64,000 nt of DNA from Telmatospirillum siberiense (GCF_002845745.1 NZ_PIUM01000005.1:62001-126000); one strand, 5' to 3'. Positions 44,949-54,723 are shown, numbered from the stretch's first letter. Notes: a model not told the origin generated them from the sequence alone. Made by a program: numbers and translations.

Positions 44949-46241
44949 ATGCTTTCACCGGAAGAGCGCAGAAAGAAAATCGGCGCTGTCGTTCGTGTTT
45001 CGAGCGGCAATTTCCTGGAGATGTACGATTTCATCGTCTATGGCTACTACGCCAATTACATCGCCAAGACTTTTTTCCCCGCCGGAAGCGAGTTCGCCTC
45101 CCTGATGCTGTCGCTGGTGACGTTCGGCGCGGGTTATCTGATGCGTCCGCTGGGCGCCCTGGTCCTGGGGGCCTATATCGACCGGCACGGGCGGCGCCAG
45201 GGACTGATTCTCACCCTCGCCCTGATGGCCATCGGGACGCTGACCATCGCCTGCACGCCGGGCTACGCGGTCATCGGACCGCTGGCCCCCACCATCGTGG
45301 TGTTGGGCCGTTTGCTCCAGGGATTGTCGGCCGGCGTGGAACTGGGGGGCGTCTCGATCTATCTGTCCGAAATCGCCACCCCCGGTCACCGCGGCTTCTA
45401 TACCGCGTGGCAGTCGGGCAGCCAGCAGGTCGCCGTAATGTTTACCGCCGTCCTGGGCGTTCTGTTGACGGCAGTTCTGGCGGCCGAGCAGATGGCCGCG
45501 TTCGGCTGGCGCATTCCGCTGTTCATCGGCTGTCTGATCATCCCTCTGATCTATCTGTTCCGCCGGTCGCTGGCCGAGACCGACGAGTTTCTGAAGAAGA
45601 CCCATCGGCCCACCGGCAAGGAGGTTCTTCACCTCCTGGGAGCGAACTGGAAGCTGATTCTCCTCGGCATGATGCTGTCCATCATGACGACGACGACATT
45701 CTATCTGATTACCGCCTATACGCCGACCTTCGCCCGGCAGGCCTTGAAGCTGGACCCCACCGGCAACATGATCGTCACCCTCTGCGTCGGTTTGTCGAAT
45801 TTCATCTGGCTGCCCATCGGTGGCGCCATTTCCGACAAGATCGGCCGCCGGCCCCTGCTTCTCCTGATTCCCACGCTGGCCTTGCTGACGGCTTACCCGT
45901 CCATGCTGTGGCTGGTTTCGGAACCGTCCTTCACCCGGCTTCTGATCGTCGAATTGTGGTTTTCGTTCTTCTTCGGCACCTACAACGGGGCGATGATCCC
46001 CCTGTTGGCCGAAATCATGCCGCCGGATGTCCGCACGGCCGGCTTTTCGCTCGCCTTCAGTTTGGCCACGGCCCTTTTTGGCGGTTTCACTCCGGCGGTC
46101 TGCACCTATCTGATCGAGGTTTCCGGGAACCGCGCAGCGCCGGCCCTGTGGCTGTCTCTTGCCGCGGCCATCAGCCTGTGCGCCGTTATTCTGGTGAAGG
46201 GACGGGCGGCGGCGGTTTCCCATATGGTTCGCTCGACCTGA
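44949..46241 (+). CDS. MHS-family MFS transporter, citrate/tricarballylate type
   Basis: 430-residue inner-membrane proton symporter with 12 predicted helices. The metabolite:H+ symporter signatures are present: [20 protein letters not shown] at the N terminus, [13 protein letters not shown] between helices 2 and 3, [20 protein letters not shown], and [11 protein letters not shown] between helices 8 and 9. Closest in pattern to CitA/TcuC, so tri- or dicarboxylate uptake is the family-based guess. The ATG at 44949 follows GGGAGGA. An NtrC-like site upstream suggests nitrogen or sigma-54 control. Confidence 0.9.
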   Translation: MLSPEERRKKIGAVVRVSSGNFLEMYDFIVYGYYANYIAKTFFPAGSEFASLMLSLVTFGAGYLMRPLGALVLGAYIDRHGRRQGLILTLALMAIGTLTIACTPGYAVIGPLAPTIVVLGRLLQGLSAGVELGGVSIYLSEIATPGHRGFYTAWQSGSQQVAVMFTAVLGVLLTAVLAAEQMAAFGWRIPLFIGCLIIPLIYLFRRSLAETDEFLKKTHRPTGKEVLHLLGANWKLILLGMMLSIMTTTTFYLITAYTPTFARQALKLDPTGNMIVTLCVGLSNFIWLPIGGAISDKIGRRPLLLLIPTLALLTAYPSMLWLVSEPSFTRLLIVELWFSFFFGTYNGAMIPLLAEIMPPDVRTAGFSLAFSLATALFGGFTPAVCTYLIEVSGNRAAPALWLSLAAAISLCAVILVKGRAAAVSHMVRST

Positions 46242-46247
46242 ATTGGC

Positions 46248-46283
46248 GGCGGGCGCTCGGCCGTGAGCGCCCGCCCGCTTTTT
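46248..46283 (+). terminator. Rho-independent terminator of the MFS gene
   Basis: Stem GGCGGGCGCTC / GAGCGCCCGCC (11 bp, 6-nt loop) followed by CGCTTTTT, 6 bp after the stop. Confidence 0.93.
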
Positions 46284-46390
46284 CTACCGATGGGCGAGTT
46301 TTTCCCGGCGGCACGATTTGCCTGGGATGGATATTCCATCTGACGTTGATTTTCCATTCAACATATTGAATTAAATACCTTATTCTAATT

Positions 46391-46404
46391 GGCCCGGCTC
46401 TTGC
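46391..46404 (+). promoter_or_regulatory. Sigma-54 promoter of the first ANDN paralog
   Basis: TTGGCCCGGCTCTTGCTG: GG at -24 and GC at -12 with exactly 10 bp between, close to the consensus TGGCACG-N4-TTGCA. It is 35 bp before the ATG at 46439. An ATTCAA-CATA-TTGAAT dyad lies just upstream (46356-46371) and could bind an activator. Confidence 0.75.
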
Positions 46405-46438
46405 TGTGGGCATGACGGTTGTCTTATGGAGAACCCTC

Positions 46439-47089
46439 ATGGTCCAGTCCGTCGAGAGTCCCGCCGACTCCTTCAGTCTTTTCCAGTTGGGAGGTGCCGC
46501 GCGCACCCCATGGGCCAAATCGGCCGATAGCGCCGTTTTCGCAATGACGAGTCAAAGCGGCGAAAGTTCCAGCGCCTCGCCCGATGCAGGCACCTCATTT
46601 TTCGATACGGGGCAGACGACGAGCGGCGACTACGCCACCGTCTTTCAGCGATTGTCCACCGGTTTGCAGGCCCTGATGGTCCAATTGCAATCCATCGCGG
46701 GAAATGGCGGGACGTCGTCCGACCCACCGGCCGTCGAGACCGCCATCGCCGATCCTCCGGCGACCGGTGGATTTCACGCCAGCGGAGGAAACCGGGCCTT
46801 GCAGAGCGATGCCGACGCCATGATCAATGATCTGCACGGTTTCATCCAGGTCGCCAATGGCGATTTCTTTGTCGATGGCGTGGCGGTGTCCCCGGTCGCC
46901 GCGGCGTCGGGCGCGACCGCCAACGACAATGCGACGCCGGTCGCTTCCGGGGATGTCGCGGGAAGCGCGTTTGGCCAGATGAGCTATGGCTATGCCCAGG
47001 CCATGATGCGGGCGGTGCGCAATTACAGCGCGGCAAGCGCCGAAGCATCCGGTTCCCGGCCATCAGCCGCCATCAGCGCCGTCGGCTGA
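46439..47089 (+). CDS. Protein of unknown function, sigma-54-driven, paralog 1
   Basis: 216 residues, Ser/Ala/Gly-rich, with no signal peptide or membrane helix. Shared with the gene at 47563: an N terminus of the form SVES, a central helix SGDYATVFQRLSTGLQALMV (then QLQSIAGNG), the tetrapeptide ANDN, and a C-terminal YGYAQAMMRAVRNY. Between these the sequence is low-complexity. The start at 46439 rather than a GTG at 46406 is set by the paralog alignment and GGAG seven bases upstream. No known family recognised. The sigma-54 promoter and the neighbouring NtrC-like site suggest nitrogen-, motility- or stress-related expression. Confidence 0.72.
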   Translation: MVQSVESPADSFSLFQLGGAARTPWAKSADSAVFAMTSQSGESSSASPDAGTSFFDTGQTTSGDYATVFQRLSTGLQALMVQLQSIAGNGGTSSDPPAVETAIADPPATGGFHASGGNRALQSDADAMINDLHGFIQVANGDFFVDGVAVSPVAAASGATANDNATPVASGDVAGSAFGQMSYGYAQAMMRAVRNYSAASAEASGSRPSAAISAVG

Positions 47090-47159
47090 AATTCTGGTTG
47101 CGCCGCCTTGTCCCGGGTGGGATAAGGCGGCCGAACCGAAGATCAGCAGGGGTTTTTCG

Positions 47160-47324
47160 ATGGCGTCTTTGTTGCGTTCTCTCGTGATCAGTATTTCCGT
47201 GGGCGTCATTCTCTATCTGGTTTATCCATTCCTTCCCTCGGGCAATCTTCGTCGACTTTCGGTGGCAGTGGCCGCAGCGGTTCTTTTCTTTCTGATGGGT
47301 CTGCTGTTTAAGAAAGGGCGTTAA
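47160..47324 (+). CDS. 54-residue membrane protein
   Basis: Too short for most ORF callers. MASLLRSLVISISVGVILYL leads into VYPFLPSG and a short basic turn (NLRRL). A second hydrophobic stretch follows, SVAVAAAVLFFLMGLLF, ending KKGR. Two transmembrane helices with a positive C terminus. CAGGGG lies seven to eight bases before the ATG. It sits 70 bp after paralog 1 and 238 bp before paralog 2, so it may share the first sigma-54 transcript. No family recognised. Confidence 0.6.
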   Translation: MASLLRSLVISISVGVILYLVYPFLPSGNLRRLSVAVAAAVLFFLMGLLFKKGR

Positions 47325-47513
47325 CCAAAGTTCGGAGCCGCGCCCGAGCGCGATCGCGGGAGCATATGTCCTTTGATGCCCGTTCGGGCATGGGCAAAAT
47401 TTGAACCTGAAGGACGGCACGCGCCCGTCGGCGGCACGAATTGCCGGGCCAAAATGAGCGCCGCTGACAGGGGATTTTTAATAATCCATTGATTTAAAAT
47501 AATAAATTATTTT

Positions 47514-47527
47514 GGCGCGGAATTTGC
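47514..47527 (+). promoter_or_regulatory. Sigma-54 promoter of the second ANDN paralog
   Basis: TTGGCGCGGAATTTGCCA: GG and GC separated by 10 bp, again 35 bp before the ATG (47563). It is preceded by an AT-rich dyad, AAAATAAT-AA-ATTATTTT (about 47496-47513). Confidence 0.78.
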
Positions 47528-47562
47528 CAGGTATCTCTCGATTGTCCAAGAGGTAGATCGCC

Positions 47563-48138
47563 ATGGCTTATTCCGTCGAAAGTTCCTCCGAGTCCGTCAA
47601 ACTGCGGCAAGCAGCCAATGGCAAACGTTTGGTACGGGGCAAGTGGGCCTCGGACGCCATATTCGGCCTGCCGGATGGAATCGACGGCGAAATCGACGGT
47701 GCCTTCTCTTACGACGATCAGAAGCTGCAACTGATCGTCGGCGATTACGCCAATGGGTTCCAGCGGCTGTCCGACCGGTTGCAGGCCCTGGTGCTCCAGC
47801 TTCAAGCGGTGTCCGGCAAAGGCCGGAAATCGGCCCTGAGTTCCTCGTCCGGCGGGAGCGAAGGGGGGACTCAGATCGTCACCGGCGATGCCCTGGAGAA
47901 TGCGGCGGCGTCGGCCAACGACAACGCCCAGTCCCGTCCGGCCGCCGAGGTCCCGGCGAGGGGCTCCTTCCGGCGATCCCTCGGCGATCTTCCCGACTTC
48001 GAAGGGATGCCGCTGTCGCAGATCGTCGGCTCTTCCGGTCGGGCTTATGGTCTGCCTCCGTTCGGCTACGCCCGGACAGTGGTGCAGGTCGTGCAGAATT
48101 ACGGTTTCGTTCTGAAGGCGTTGAACCGTGCCCGGTAA
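47563..48138 (+). CDS. Protein of unknown function, sigma-54-driven, paralog 2
   Basis: 191 residues. It aligns with the gene at 46439 in three places: MAYSVESSSESV at the N terminus, VGDYANGFQRLSDRLQALVL (then QLQAVSGKG) in the centre, and ANDNA plus FGYARTVVQVVQNYG near the C terminus. It lacks the Asp-rich middle of paralog 1 and has a more basic N-terminal third (KRLVRGKWASDAIF). No signal peptide, no membrane helix, no known domain. A ribosome-binding site AAGAGGT lies before the ATG. The TAA is followed immediately by a GGGCCTGTTGAT-type palindrome. Confidence 0.75.
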   Translation: MAYSVESSSESVKLRQAANGKRLVRGKWASDAIFGLPDGIDGEIDGAFSYDDQKLQLIVGDYANGFQRLSDRLQALVLQLQAVSGKGRKSALSSSSGGSEGGTQIVTGDALENAAASANDNAQSRPAAEVPARGSFRRSLGDLPDFEGMPLSQIVGSSGRAYGLPPFGYARTVVQVVQNYGFVLKALNRAR

Positions 48139-48174
48139 GGGACTGTTGATAAATTATCGAATCAACAGGCCCTT
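48139..48174. repeat. GGGCCTGTTGAT palindromic repeat, copy 2 (complete)
   Basis: GGGACTGTTGAT on the left and ATCAACAGGCCC on the right around AAATTATCGA, starting at the base after the stop of paralog 2. It may serve as its terminator. Copies at 6293 and 63174. Confidence 0.8.
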
Positions 48175-48459
48175 GAGCCCGAGCGGCGTTTGAGCCCGCT
48201 GAAGCGGAGCGGAAGCGTCATATAGAACATTGGGATTGGAGCGATTATTTCGCGACAAGCCCTAAAAATCCATCGCCGGCCCTATCGGCTTAAGACCGCT
48301 TCTGCCCGTGCCATCTGGCGCTCAAGGGGCGATATTTAAATCGGGATCTGGCCGATTCATCCGATTGCCCCGGGTGGAATTGGGCATCCCCTTGCCTCGC
48401 CGGACCGATCCCCTATACTGCGCCGCCAGAGCATCTTTCTGTTACAAGGCGCGTATCCC
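48175..48459. other. Upstream region of argG
   Basis: 285 bp with no gene, tRNA or clear operator visible. It must hold the argG promoter. Confidence 0.4.
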
Positions 48460-49674
48460 ATGAAAGGCGAAGTCAAAAAAGTCGTTCTGGCCTACTCCGG
48501 TGGCCTGGACACCTCGATCATCCTGCGGTGGCTGCAGGATCAATATCAATGCGAGGTGGTGACCTTCACCGCCGACCTCGGTCAAGGCGAGGAGCTGGAA
48601 CCGGCGCGCAAGAAAGCCCTGCTGATGGGCATCAAGCCGGAGAACATCTATATCGACGATCTGCGCGAGGAATTCGTCCGCGATTTCGTCTTCCCGATGT
48701 TCCGCGCCAATGCCCTTTACGAAGGGGTTTATCTGCTCGGCACCTCGATCGCCCGGCCGCTGATCGCCAAGCGCCAGATCGAGATCGTCCAGGCGACCGG
48801 CGCCGATGCCGTCGCCCACGGCGCCACCGGCAAGGGTAACGACCAGGTGCGCTTCGAGTTGGGTTATTACGCCTTGAAGCCCGATATCAAGGTGATCGCC
48901 CCCTGGCGTCTGTGGGACCTGGGTTCGCGGACCAAGCTGCTCGATTTCGCCGAGAAGCATCAAATCCCCATCTCCAAGGACAAGCGGGGCGAGGCGCCTT
49001 ATTCCACCGACGCCAACCTTCTGCATATCTCCTACGAGGGCAAGGCGCTGGAGGATCCCTGGGTCGAGCCTTTCGAGGACATGTTCACCCGCTCGGTCAG
49101 CCCGGAAAAGGCCCCCGACAAGGCGACCTATGTCGAAATCGAATTCGAGCAGGGCAATGCCGTGGCCATCGACGGGGAGAAGCTGTCGCCGGCCTCCCTG
49201 CTGACGAAGTTGAACGCCTTGGGCGGCGCCAACGGCATCGGCCGTCTCGATCTGGTGGAGAACCGGTTCGTCGGCATGAAGAGCCGCGGCGTTTACGAGA
49301 CCCCCGGCGGCTCCATCCTGATCGTCGCCCATCGCGCCATCGAGAGTCTGACGCTCGATCGTGGCGAGGCGCATCTGAAGGATGAGCTGATGCCCCGCTA
49401 CGCCGAGCTGATCTACAACGGCTTCTGGTGGAGCCCGGAGCGCAAGGCCATCCAGACGATGATCGATGAGGTCAGCCAGAACGTCTCGGGCACCGTGCGC
49501 CTCAAGCTCTACAAGGGCAATGTCACGGTGGTCGGCCGCAAGTCGGACAAGTCCCTCTATCGTCACGACTATGTGACCTTCGAGGAGGACTCGGTCTACA
49601 ACCAGCGCGACGCGGAAGGCTTCATCAAGCTGAACGCGCTTCGCATGCGTCTGGCCAAGATGGCCCGAGGCTAG
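48460..49674 (+). CDS. argG: Argininosuccinate synthase
   Basis: Joins citrulline and aspartate with ATP in arginine synthesis. 404 residues. PP-loop [18 protein letters not shown] at the N terminus; [20 protein letters not shown] and [20 protein letters not shown] follow; [20 protein letters not shown] and [13 protein letters not shown] are also conserved. Start at the ATG at 48460. Stand-alone gene, as is common in this group, with two hairpins after it. Confidence 0.97.
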   Translation: MKGEVKKVVLAYSGGLDTSIILRWLQDQYQCEVVTFTADLGQGEELEPARKKALLMGIKPENIYIDDLREEFVRDFVFPMFRANALYEGVYLLGTSIARPLIAKRQIEIVQATGADAVAHGATGKGNDQVRFELGYYALKPDIKVIAPWRLWDLGSRTKLLDFAEKHQIPISKDKRGEAPYSTDANLLHISYEGKALEDPWVEPFEDMFTRSVSPEKAPDKATYVEIEFEQGNAVAIDGEKLSPASLLTKLNALGGANGIGRLDLVENRFVGMKSRGVYETPGGSILIVAHRAIESLTLDRGEAHLKDELMPRYAELIYNGFWWSPERKAIQTMIDEVSQNVSGTVRLKLYKGNVTVVGRKSDKSLYRHDYVTFEEDSVYNQRDAEGFIKLNALRMRLAKMARG

Positions 49675-49716
49675 CACGCGGATGCGTGCGCCCGTGAGGG
49701 CTTGAAAAACAAGCCG

Positions 49717-49791
49717 GAGCGTGATGCACATTTAAGGCATCACGCTCTGCGCGTTTCATATGGCGCCGGATGTCATGCCGGCGCCATTTTC
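49717..49791. terminator. Two hairpins between argG and nnrU
   Basis: GAGCGTGATGC / GCATCACGCTC (49717-49747), then ATGGCGCCGG / CCGGCGCCAT followed by TTTT (49760-49791). The second lies between convergent genes and has T-runs on the + strand, so it serves argG; the complementary side may serve nnrU. Confidence 0.8.
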
Positions 49792-49794
49792 ATA

Positions 49795-50472
49795 TCAGGG
49801 AAGGGGAGAGACGCCGAACAGGGTCCCGTGGGCGGCCAGCAGCAGGGCGTAAGCCGCCAGGCCGCCGATCACCGGCCAGCGCAAGCCCTTTCCCCGAAGC
49901 CCGGCACGACCCCGGAGCAGGGCGGCAAACGGAATATTGGAGGTGGAGGCGGCCAGCGCCGTCCACAGCGCCGGATCCTCCCGCCTTTTGCGGGCGTCCT
50001 GACAGGCGGTGCCGGCGAGCGCCAGGCCGCCGACGGCGCCGAACAGGATCAGCGAGGCCAGATCGCCGGTCGCCAGGATATGGACGGCGCAGGCCAGTCC
50101 AATGCCCCACATCAGCGGGTGGCGGGTGATGGCGAACAGCCCCGAGGCGTCGAATGTTCCGGCTCGGTGAATCAGGAGCGTGGGGTTGGCCGGCGTCAGC
50201 GCGCCGACGATGAGGATCATCGACGCCGGCATGGCGATCACGGCCAGGCAACGGGCCGGGCAGCTTTCCGGCCATAAAGGCAGGAAGGGCGCGTCGCCGT
50301 AAGCCAGGATCATCCAGACCAGGCAGAGGATCGAGACCAGGGAATAGAGCCCCAGATAGCGCTGGCGGCCCAGGCGGGCGACCAGCCAGGGCCTGAGCGG
50401 CGTGCTGGAGACGCCCAGATGGCTGCCGAGGAAGGCGGCGGCGGCCAGAATCAACGAGAGGAAATCCGCCAT
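49795..50472 (-). CDS. NnrU-family membrane protein
   Basis: 225-residue polytopic inner-membrane protein of the NnrU/MddA-related family. SHLGVSSTPLRPWLVARLGR, YLGLYSLVSILCLVWMILAY and FAITRHPLMWGIGLACAVHI are hallmark stretches. NnrU was first linked to nitrite/NO respiration, but many homologues, like this one, lie away from denitrification genes. 19 bp downstream of folD on the same strand, probably co-transcribed. Confidence 0.88.
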   Translation of the reverse strand: MADFLSLILAAAAFLGSHLGVSSTPLRPWLVARLGRQRYLGLYSLVSILCLVWMILAYGDAPFLPLWPESCPARCLAVIAMPASMILIVGALTPANPTLLIHRAGTFDASGLFAITRHPLMWGIGLACAVHILATGDLASLILFGAVGGLALAGTACQDARKRREDPALWTALAASTSNIPFAALLRGRAGLRGKGLRWPVIGGLAAYALLLAAHGTLFGVSPLP

Positions 50473-50491
50473 GTTCCGCCCTCCTTTTTGC

Positions 50492-51385
50492 TCAGAGAAC
50501 CTCGGCGAAAGGCAGATCGTGCAGGCGGCAGCAGGCTTCCAGCACGTTGCGCAACAGGATGGCGATGGTCATCGGCCCGATACCGCCGGGCACCGGGGTG
50601 ATGGCGCCGGCCACGGTGACCGCCTCGGCGAAGGCGACGTCGCCAACCAGGCGGGTCTTGCCTGGCTCGGCGGCCGGGATGCGATTGATGCCGACATCGA
50701 GAACGAGGGCGCCGGGCTTGATCCAGTCGCCCTTCACCATTTCAGGCCGCCCGACGGCGGCGACGACGATGTCGGCGCGCCGGCATTCCTCGGGCAGATC
50801 GTGGGTCCGCGAGTGCGCGATGGTGACGGTGGCCGATTCGCGCAGCAGCAATTGGGCCATTGGCTTGCCGACGATGTTGGAGCGGCCGAGGACGATCGCC
50901 CGCTTGCCCGACAGGCTTCCCAGTTCCCGCTTGGCCAGCAGCAGACAGCCGAGCGGCGTGCAGGGCACCAGGGCCGGTCCGCCGGTGACCAGGCGGCCGA
51001 CATTGAAGGGGTGGAAGCCGTCGACGTCCTTGGCCGGATGGATGGCCTCGAGAATCTTCTGCGCGTCGATCTGGGCGGGCAGGGGCAGTTGCACCAGAAT
51101 GCCATGCACCTGCGGATCGAGATTGAGACGTTCGACCAGGCCCAGCAACTCCGCCTCGCTGGTTTCGGCGGGCAGATAATGCTCGAAGGAATTGATGCCG
51201 ACTTCGGCGGCCCGCTTGTTCTTGTTGCGGACATAGACCTGGCTGGCCGGGTCGGCGCCGACCAGAACCACCGCCAGGCCGGGCAGGGGCGCCCCACCGG
51301 CGCGCAGGATGGTGATTTGCGAGGCGACGGCGGCCCGCACGTCGGCGGCGACGGCGTTGCCGTCGATGATCTTGGCTTGGCTCAT
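50492..51385 (-). CDS. folD: Methylenetetrahydrofolate dehydrogenase/cyclohydrolase
   Basis: Bifunctional one-carbon enzyme, 297 residues. Catalytic segment [20 protein letters not shown] contains Tyr and Lys. [20 protein letters not shown], then [12 protein letters not shown] and CTPLGCLLL follow. The NADP-binding fold is [19 protein letters not shown], and the C terminus reads [20 protein letters not shown]. The ATG overlaps the TGA of the DUF167 gene (ATGA), and GAGGA lies five bases upstream. Confidence 0.96.
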   Translation of the reverse strand: MSQAKIIDGNAVAADVRAAVASQITILRAGGAPLPGLAVVLVGADPASQVYVRNKNKRAAEVGINSFEHYLPAETSEAELLGLVERLNLDPQVHGILVQLPLPAQIDAQKILEAIHPAKDVDGFHPFNVGRLVTGGPALVPCTPLGCLLLAKRELGSLSGKRAIVLGRSNIVGKPMAQLLLRESATVTIAHSRTHDLPEECRRADIVVAAVGRPEMVKGDWIKPGALVLDVGINRIPAAEPGKTRLVGDVAFAEAVTVAGAITPVPGGIGPMTIAILLRNVLEACCRLHDLPFAEVL

Positions 51386-51732
51386 ATTTTCCTCACGCGG
51401 TCGGTCAGCAGGCGGTGCAATTCCTGGGCGTCGCCTTCGATGAACAAGGTTTTGCGCCGGTCGGTGGCGCCGGAAACGATTTGAATGGATCGCTTGGCAA
51501 GTTTCCAATCCTTGGCGATGAGGTCGATCAGCGCCTTGTTTGCCTTGCCATCCTCGGGCACGGCGGTCACCGACACCTTCAACAGCCCATGGCCCTGCCC
51601 ATCGGCGGCCAGGCCTTCGATGCGATTGCGCGACGCCTTCGGCGTCAGCTTGACGGCCAGACGGACACCGTCTTCGACGGCGATCAGCGGACTGGGCGGG
51701 ATCCCGGTTTCCGTGAAATGCTCAGAGGCCAC
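51382..51732 (-). CDS. DUF167/YggU-family protein
   Basis: 116 residues. The family core is [19 protein letters not shown], then [20 protein letters not shown], then [20 protein letters not shown]. Structure known for homologues, function not. Overlaps yggT by 11 bp upstream and folD by 4 bp downstream, so the three are translationally coupled, an arrangement common in alphaproteobacteria. Confidence 0.93.
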   Translation of the reverse strand: MASEHFTETGIPPSPLIAVEDGVRLAVKLTPKASRNRIEGLAADGQGHGLLKVSVTAVPEDGKANKALIDLIAKDWKLAKRSIQIVSGATDRRKTLFIEGDAQELHRLLTDRVRKI

Positions 51733-52018
51733 GGGCGATCAACGGCAGATACATCTGGATCAGCCAGAGAATGAAGAACAGCGCGATCGGCGACAGATCG
51801 ACGGCTCCGGTTCTGGGAATGATCCGGCGCAGCGGCCGAAGCACCGGTTCGGTGATCCGGTACAAGGTGTCCATGATCATATAGACGGCGCGGTTGCGCG
51901 TATTCAACACATTGAAGGCGATCAGCCAACTCATCACGATGGACGCCAGAACCACCAGCTTCAGCAGTTCGATGGCATAATTGACCACGATGATCAGCGG
52001 CATCAAGACGTCTTGCAT
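51722..52018 (-). CDS. YggT-family membrane protein
   Basis: 98 residues with two membrane helices: MPLIIVVNYAIELLKLVVLA leading into SIVMSWLIAFNVLN, then YRITEPVLRPLRRIIPRTGA and SPIALFFILWLIQMYLPLI. The Pro-Leu-Arg motif before the second helix is the family signature. Related to chloroplast CCB3/YlmG; thought to act in envelope or division processes. First gene of yggT-DUF167-folD-nnrU. Confidence 0.92.
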   Translation of the reverse strand: MQDVLMPLIIVVNYAIELLKLVVLASIVMSWLIAFNVLNTRNRAVYMIMDTLYRITEPVLRPLRRIIPRTGAVDLSPIALFFILWLIQMYLPLIARGL

Positions 52019-52141
52019 GACAAAAGCCCCGTGGGAGTGCGGACGAGGCGTACCCTAGCCGCAGAGGGTCTTTCCCGCAAGGGGGGCGCGTCATGGGCTT
52101 GACAGCGGGAAAGGCTTTCCTCATTATCCGCCTCCTCATGT

Positions 52142-52217
52142 GGGGCCGTAGCTCAGCTGGGAGAGCGACGCGTTCGCAATGCGTAGGTCAGGAGTTCGAT
52201 CCTCCTCGGCTCCACCA
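52142..52217 (+). tRNA. tRNA-Ala (anticodon CGC)
   Basis: 76 nt with encoded CCA. Acceptor GGGGCCG/CGGCTCC, D-arm GCTC...GAGC, anticodon stem ACGCG/TGCGT around loop TTCGCAA (anticodon at 52175-52177), and T-arm AGGAG-TTCGATC-CTCCT all pair. Reads GCG codons. Confidence 0.97.
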
Positions 52218-52226
52218 AAACCCCAG

Positions 52227-52263
52227 GAAGGCCCGGTCCAAGTGACTGGGCCTTCTGGTTTTT
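52227..52263 (+). terminator. Terminator after tRNA-Ala
   Basis: GAAGGCCC / GGGCCTTC stem with a T5 run four bases later, 10 bp downstream of the CCA end. Confidence 0.88.
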
Positions 52264-52341
52264 GAGGTATTCCCAGGGTTTCCTCGTCACGTTCAGCCTT
52301 CCGCTTGTACACCTTGCTTGTACGCTGGGGGTACGGCGGAC

Positions 52342-52497
52342 GTGCCAAAACAGACCCACCTCCATCACATCGGTAATCGGTATTACTTCCGTGCCAAGGT
52401 TCCGCTTGATCTGGCGGAGCGGCACTATCGGTCACGCCGCGCGGATGCGGGCGATGAATTGATCGACTTGGGTGCTCAACGTTTCCGACTGTTCTGA
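52342..52497 (+). pseudogene. Remnant of a tyrosine-integrase gene
   Basis: From a GTG at 52342 the frame reads VPKQTHLHHIGNRYYFRAKV then [11 protein letters not shown], the N-terminal domain typical of DUF6538-type phage integrases (aromatic 'Tyr-Tyr-Phe-Arg' and 'Val-Pro-x-Asp-Leu'). Similarity stops at about 52432, where the frame runs into the reverse strand of the chemoreceptor's C terminus and ends at a TGA at 52495-52497. The catalytic domain is absent. Its place 125 bp downstream of a tRNA fits an island integrase whose element was later lost or rearranged. Confidence 0.7.
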
Positions 52498-54129
52498 CAA
52501 TTCTGAGGCAGCGTCAAGCACTTGGCCGGCCCCTGCGCCGGTTTCAGCCGCAGCCTCGGTCACTCCGGCGATATTCTGTGAGACTTCATGAGTGCCGGCT
52601 GCCGCTCGCTCAACATTGCGAGCTATTTCCTTGGTTGCGGCACCCTGCTCCTCGACGGCCGAGGCAATGGCCGCGGAGATTTGGTTGATCTCGGAGATCG
52701 TCGCTGTAATTGCGTGGATTGCCGTGACCGCCTCTCCCGTCGCTGTCTGGACGCCGGCGATGTGCTTTGAAATATCCTCTGTGGCCCTGGCGGTTTGGTT
52801 GGCCAGGCTTTTCACCTCATTGGCCACCACGGCGAATCCCTTGCCGGCATCGCCGGCCCGGGCCGCTTCGATGGTGGCATTGAGGGCCAGCAGATTGGTC
52901 TGGCTGGCGATGTCATTGATCAGTTTGACCACGGTGCCGATTAGGTCGGCTGAATTAGCCAAACCGTTGACGATCTCGTCGGTCTTCGCCGCTTGGACCA
53001 CCGCATTGCTGGAAATCCCCGCCGCTGCATTGACCTGGCGGCTGATCTCATGGATCGACGAGGAGAGCTCCTCGGCCGCCGAGGCTACCGTTTGCACGTT
53101 ACTGGAGGCTTCTTCCGAGGCGGAGGCAACGACTGCCGCCTGTCGGCTCGATTCTTTCGCCACAGAAGACAAGGACTGGGCTGTGCCCTGCATCTCGGTG
53201 GCTGCCGAAGCCACTGTTTGCACCACACCCTTGACGCTCGCCTCGAAATGGTCAGCCAGCTCGCTCATCGTCCGACGCTTTTCGTCTTCGGCACGAAGCT
53301 TGGCCGCGTCCTGATCGGCTCGCAATTGTTCGGCCTCGACCAAGCGGTCGCGGAAAAACGCGACAGAGCGCGCCATCGTCCCGATCTCGTCAATGCGGTC
53401 AGCTTCGGGGAGCGTGATATCCAAGCTGCCCTCCGCCAATTGGCGCATTTTTCCATCGAGAGTTTGCACACCGCGCGACACGTTGCGGCCGATCCAGAAC
53501 CCGGCGGCGCCAACCACGGCGGCCACTCCAAGGCCGATCAAGCCGACATACCAAGCTTCCTGCCAGAAGGCAGCTTGGATGTCGTCGAGTTCGCTGCTGG
53601 ATACGGTCACCAGCCCCCAAGGGGCAAAGGATGCAGCGTAATATAGCTTCTCGACATTGATGTCGGCGTGGCCTGACTTCGTGCCGAGAAGTGTAAGGAA
53701 TCCACTCTTGCCACCGGTACTCAGGTCAAGCATGGCCTTGGTGCTGTCACGCACCGCCTGCTTTTCGTGGTGCAGCATGTCGGCACCGTCGAAGGCCGGT
53801 GTGGTTCCGTGCGCCACCATGATGCCGGCGAGGTTATAGACGCCGAAATAGGCGGTGCCGTTGTACCGAGCCGTATGGATCAGCTCGATCAACTGATCTT
53901 TCGCCTGAGCTTCCGTGATCTCACCGCGGTCGAGCCTGTTCTTGATCACACCGATTTGGCTGTGCAGAACGCCGGTCGCCGCTTGCAGCTCCATTTTGCG
54001 ATCAGCCAGCATGGTGGTCTGCAGTGCATTCAGCGACAGAGCCGACACGGCGAATACGGACAGCACGCCCAAGGCCACAACGCCTTGCATCTTCATCTGA
54101 ATGCCGTGCATCCACTTCCAGGATTTCAT
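52432..54129 (-). CDS. Methyl-accepting chemotaxis protein with Cache domain
   Basis: 565-residue chemoreceptor. N-terminal membrane helix ([20 protein letters not shown]), a periplasmic single-Cache domain (about residues 45-190, [40 protein letters not shown]), a second helix ([20 protein letters not shown]), HAMP, and the signalling hairpin with [20 protein letters not shown]. Cache_2 domains often bind small carboxylates. Start at the ATG at 54129 with AAGGAAA upstream. Its stop codon lies exactly where the integrase remnant breaks off, so the gene probably arrived with, or replaced part of, a mobile island. No CheR-binding tail. Confidence 0.93.
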   Translation of the reverse strand: MKSWKWMHGIQMKMQGVVALGVLSVFAVSALSLNALQTTMLADRKMELQAATGVLHSQIGVIKNRLDRGEITEAQAKDQLIELIHTARYNGTAYFGVYNLAGIMVAHGTTPAFDGADMLHHEKQAVRDSTKAMLDLSTGGKSGFLTLLGTKSGHADINVEKLYYAASFAPWGLVTVSSSELDDIQAAFWQEAWYVGLIGLGVAAVVGAAGFWIGRNVSRGVQTLDGKMRQLAEGSLDITLPEADRIDEIGTMARSVAFFRDRLVEAEQLRADQDAAKLRAEDEKRRTMSELADHFEASVKGVVQTVASAATEMQGTAQSLSSVAKESSRQAAVVASASEEASSNVQTVASAAEELSSSIHEISRQVNAAAGISSNAVVQAAKTDEIVNGLANSADLIGTVVKLINDIASQTNLLALNATIEAARAGDAGKGFAVVANEVKSLANQTARATEDISKHIAGVQTATGEAVTAIHAITATISEINQISAAIASAVEEQGAATKEIARNVERAAAGTHEVSQNIAGVTEAAAETGAGAGQVLDAASELSEQSETLSTQVDQFIARIRAA

Positions 54130-54723
54130 TACATGTTTCCTTCGGGTCTTCACGGTCCACTAATTTGGATGACTAGTTTAACGGGGCAATTATTCATCAA
54201 TCGTAAATTCGCCGATATTCCCAAGGCAAGGATAGTAACCATAAAATAATTATGGACGATGAATGACCTTGATTGGCTGGACTGATCTGCGGCTCCTGGC
54301 CCTCATCCGTCATGGTCTGGACAGGCCGTGACAGGTGCAGGCTCTTTTGATCGACGAGCAGTCGTCCGCTTGCTTGCAGGAATCCATTGTCGGCTGGCCC
54401 GTTGATGTCGCGAGTGTGGGAAGAATACGCAGCAGCCCACTAAGGCAGATGCTTTTCGTATCCCTGCCAAAGGAGGTTCGTAACTTCCGAGAGGCCGAGG
54501 CGATTTGCGATAAGAAAGGATGGAATACAAAAACATTCCACTTTATGCTTTTTCTTCTACGATTTCCTTGGCTGGTCCGCCCGTATCATGATGATTGCGA
54601 CTGCGGCCCAATGATCGCTGAGATGGATGTGATATCTGGCGCCGATTCCGGTGAAGCTGCCCACCTGTAACGGGCTGATGTCGCCTGGATCGGGCTCTCC
54701 TTGAAATGGGTGACGGGAATTTG
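54130..54723. other. Intergenic region with possible gene relics
   Basis: 594 bp without a clear gene. The minus-strand frame near 54557-54720 includes DISPLQVGSFTGIGARYHIH, faintly like the left-handed helix of hexapeptide acetyltransferases. It overlaps the start of the next gene and is probably a relic at best. A minus-strand frame at 54303-54536 has no recognisable homology. Confidence 0.3.

Noticed and set aside
54255-54323. Short frame MTLIGWTDLRLLALIRHGLD like a GcrA-type N terminus
   Set aside because: 22 codons only, no continuation in any frame, and the resemblance is limited to a few residues.
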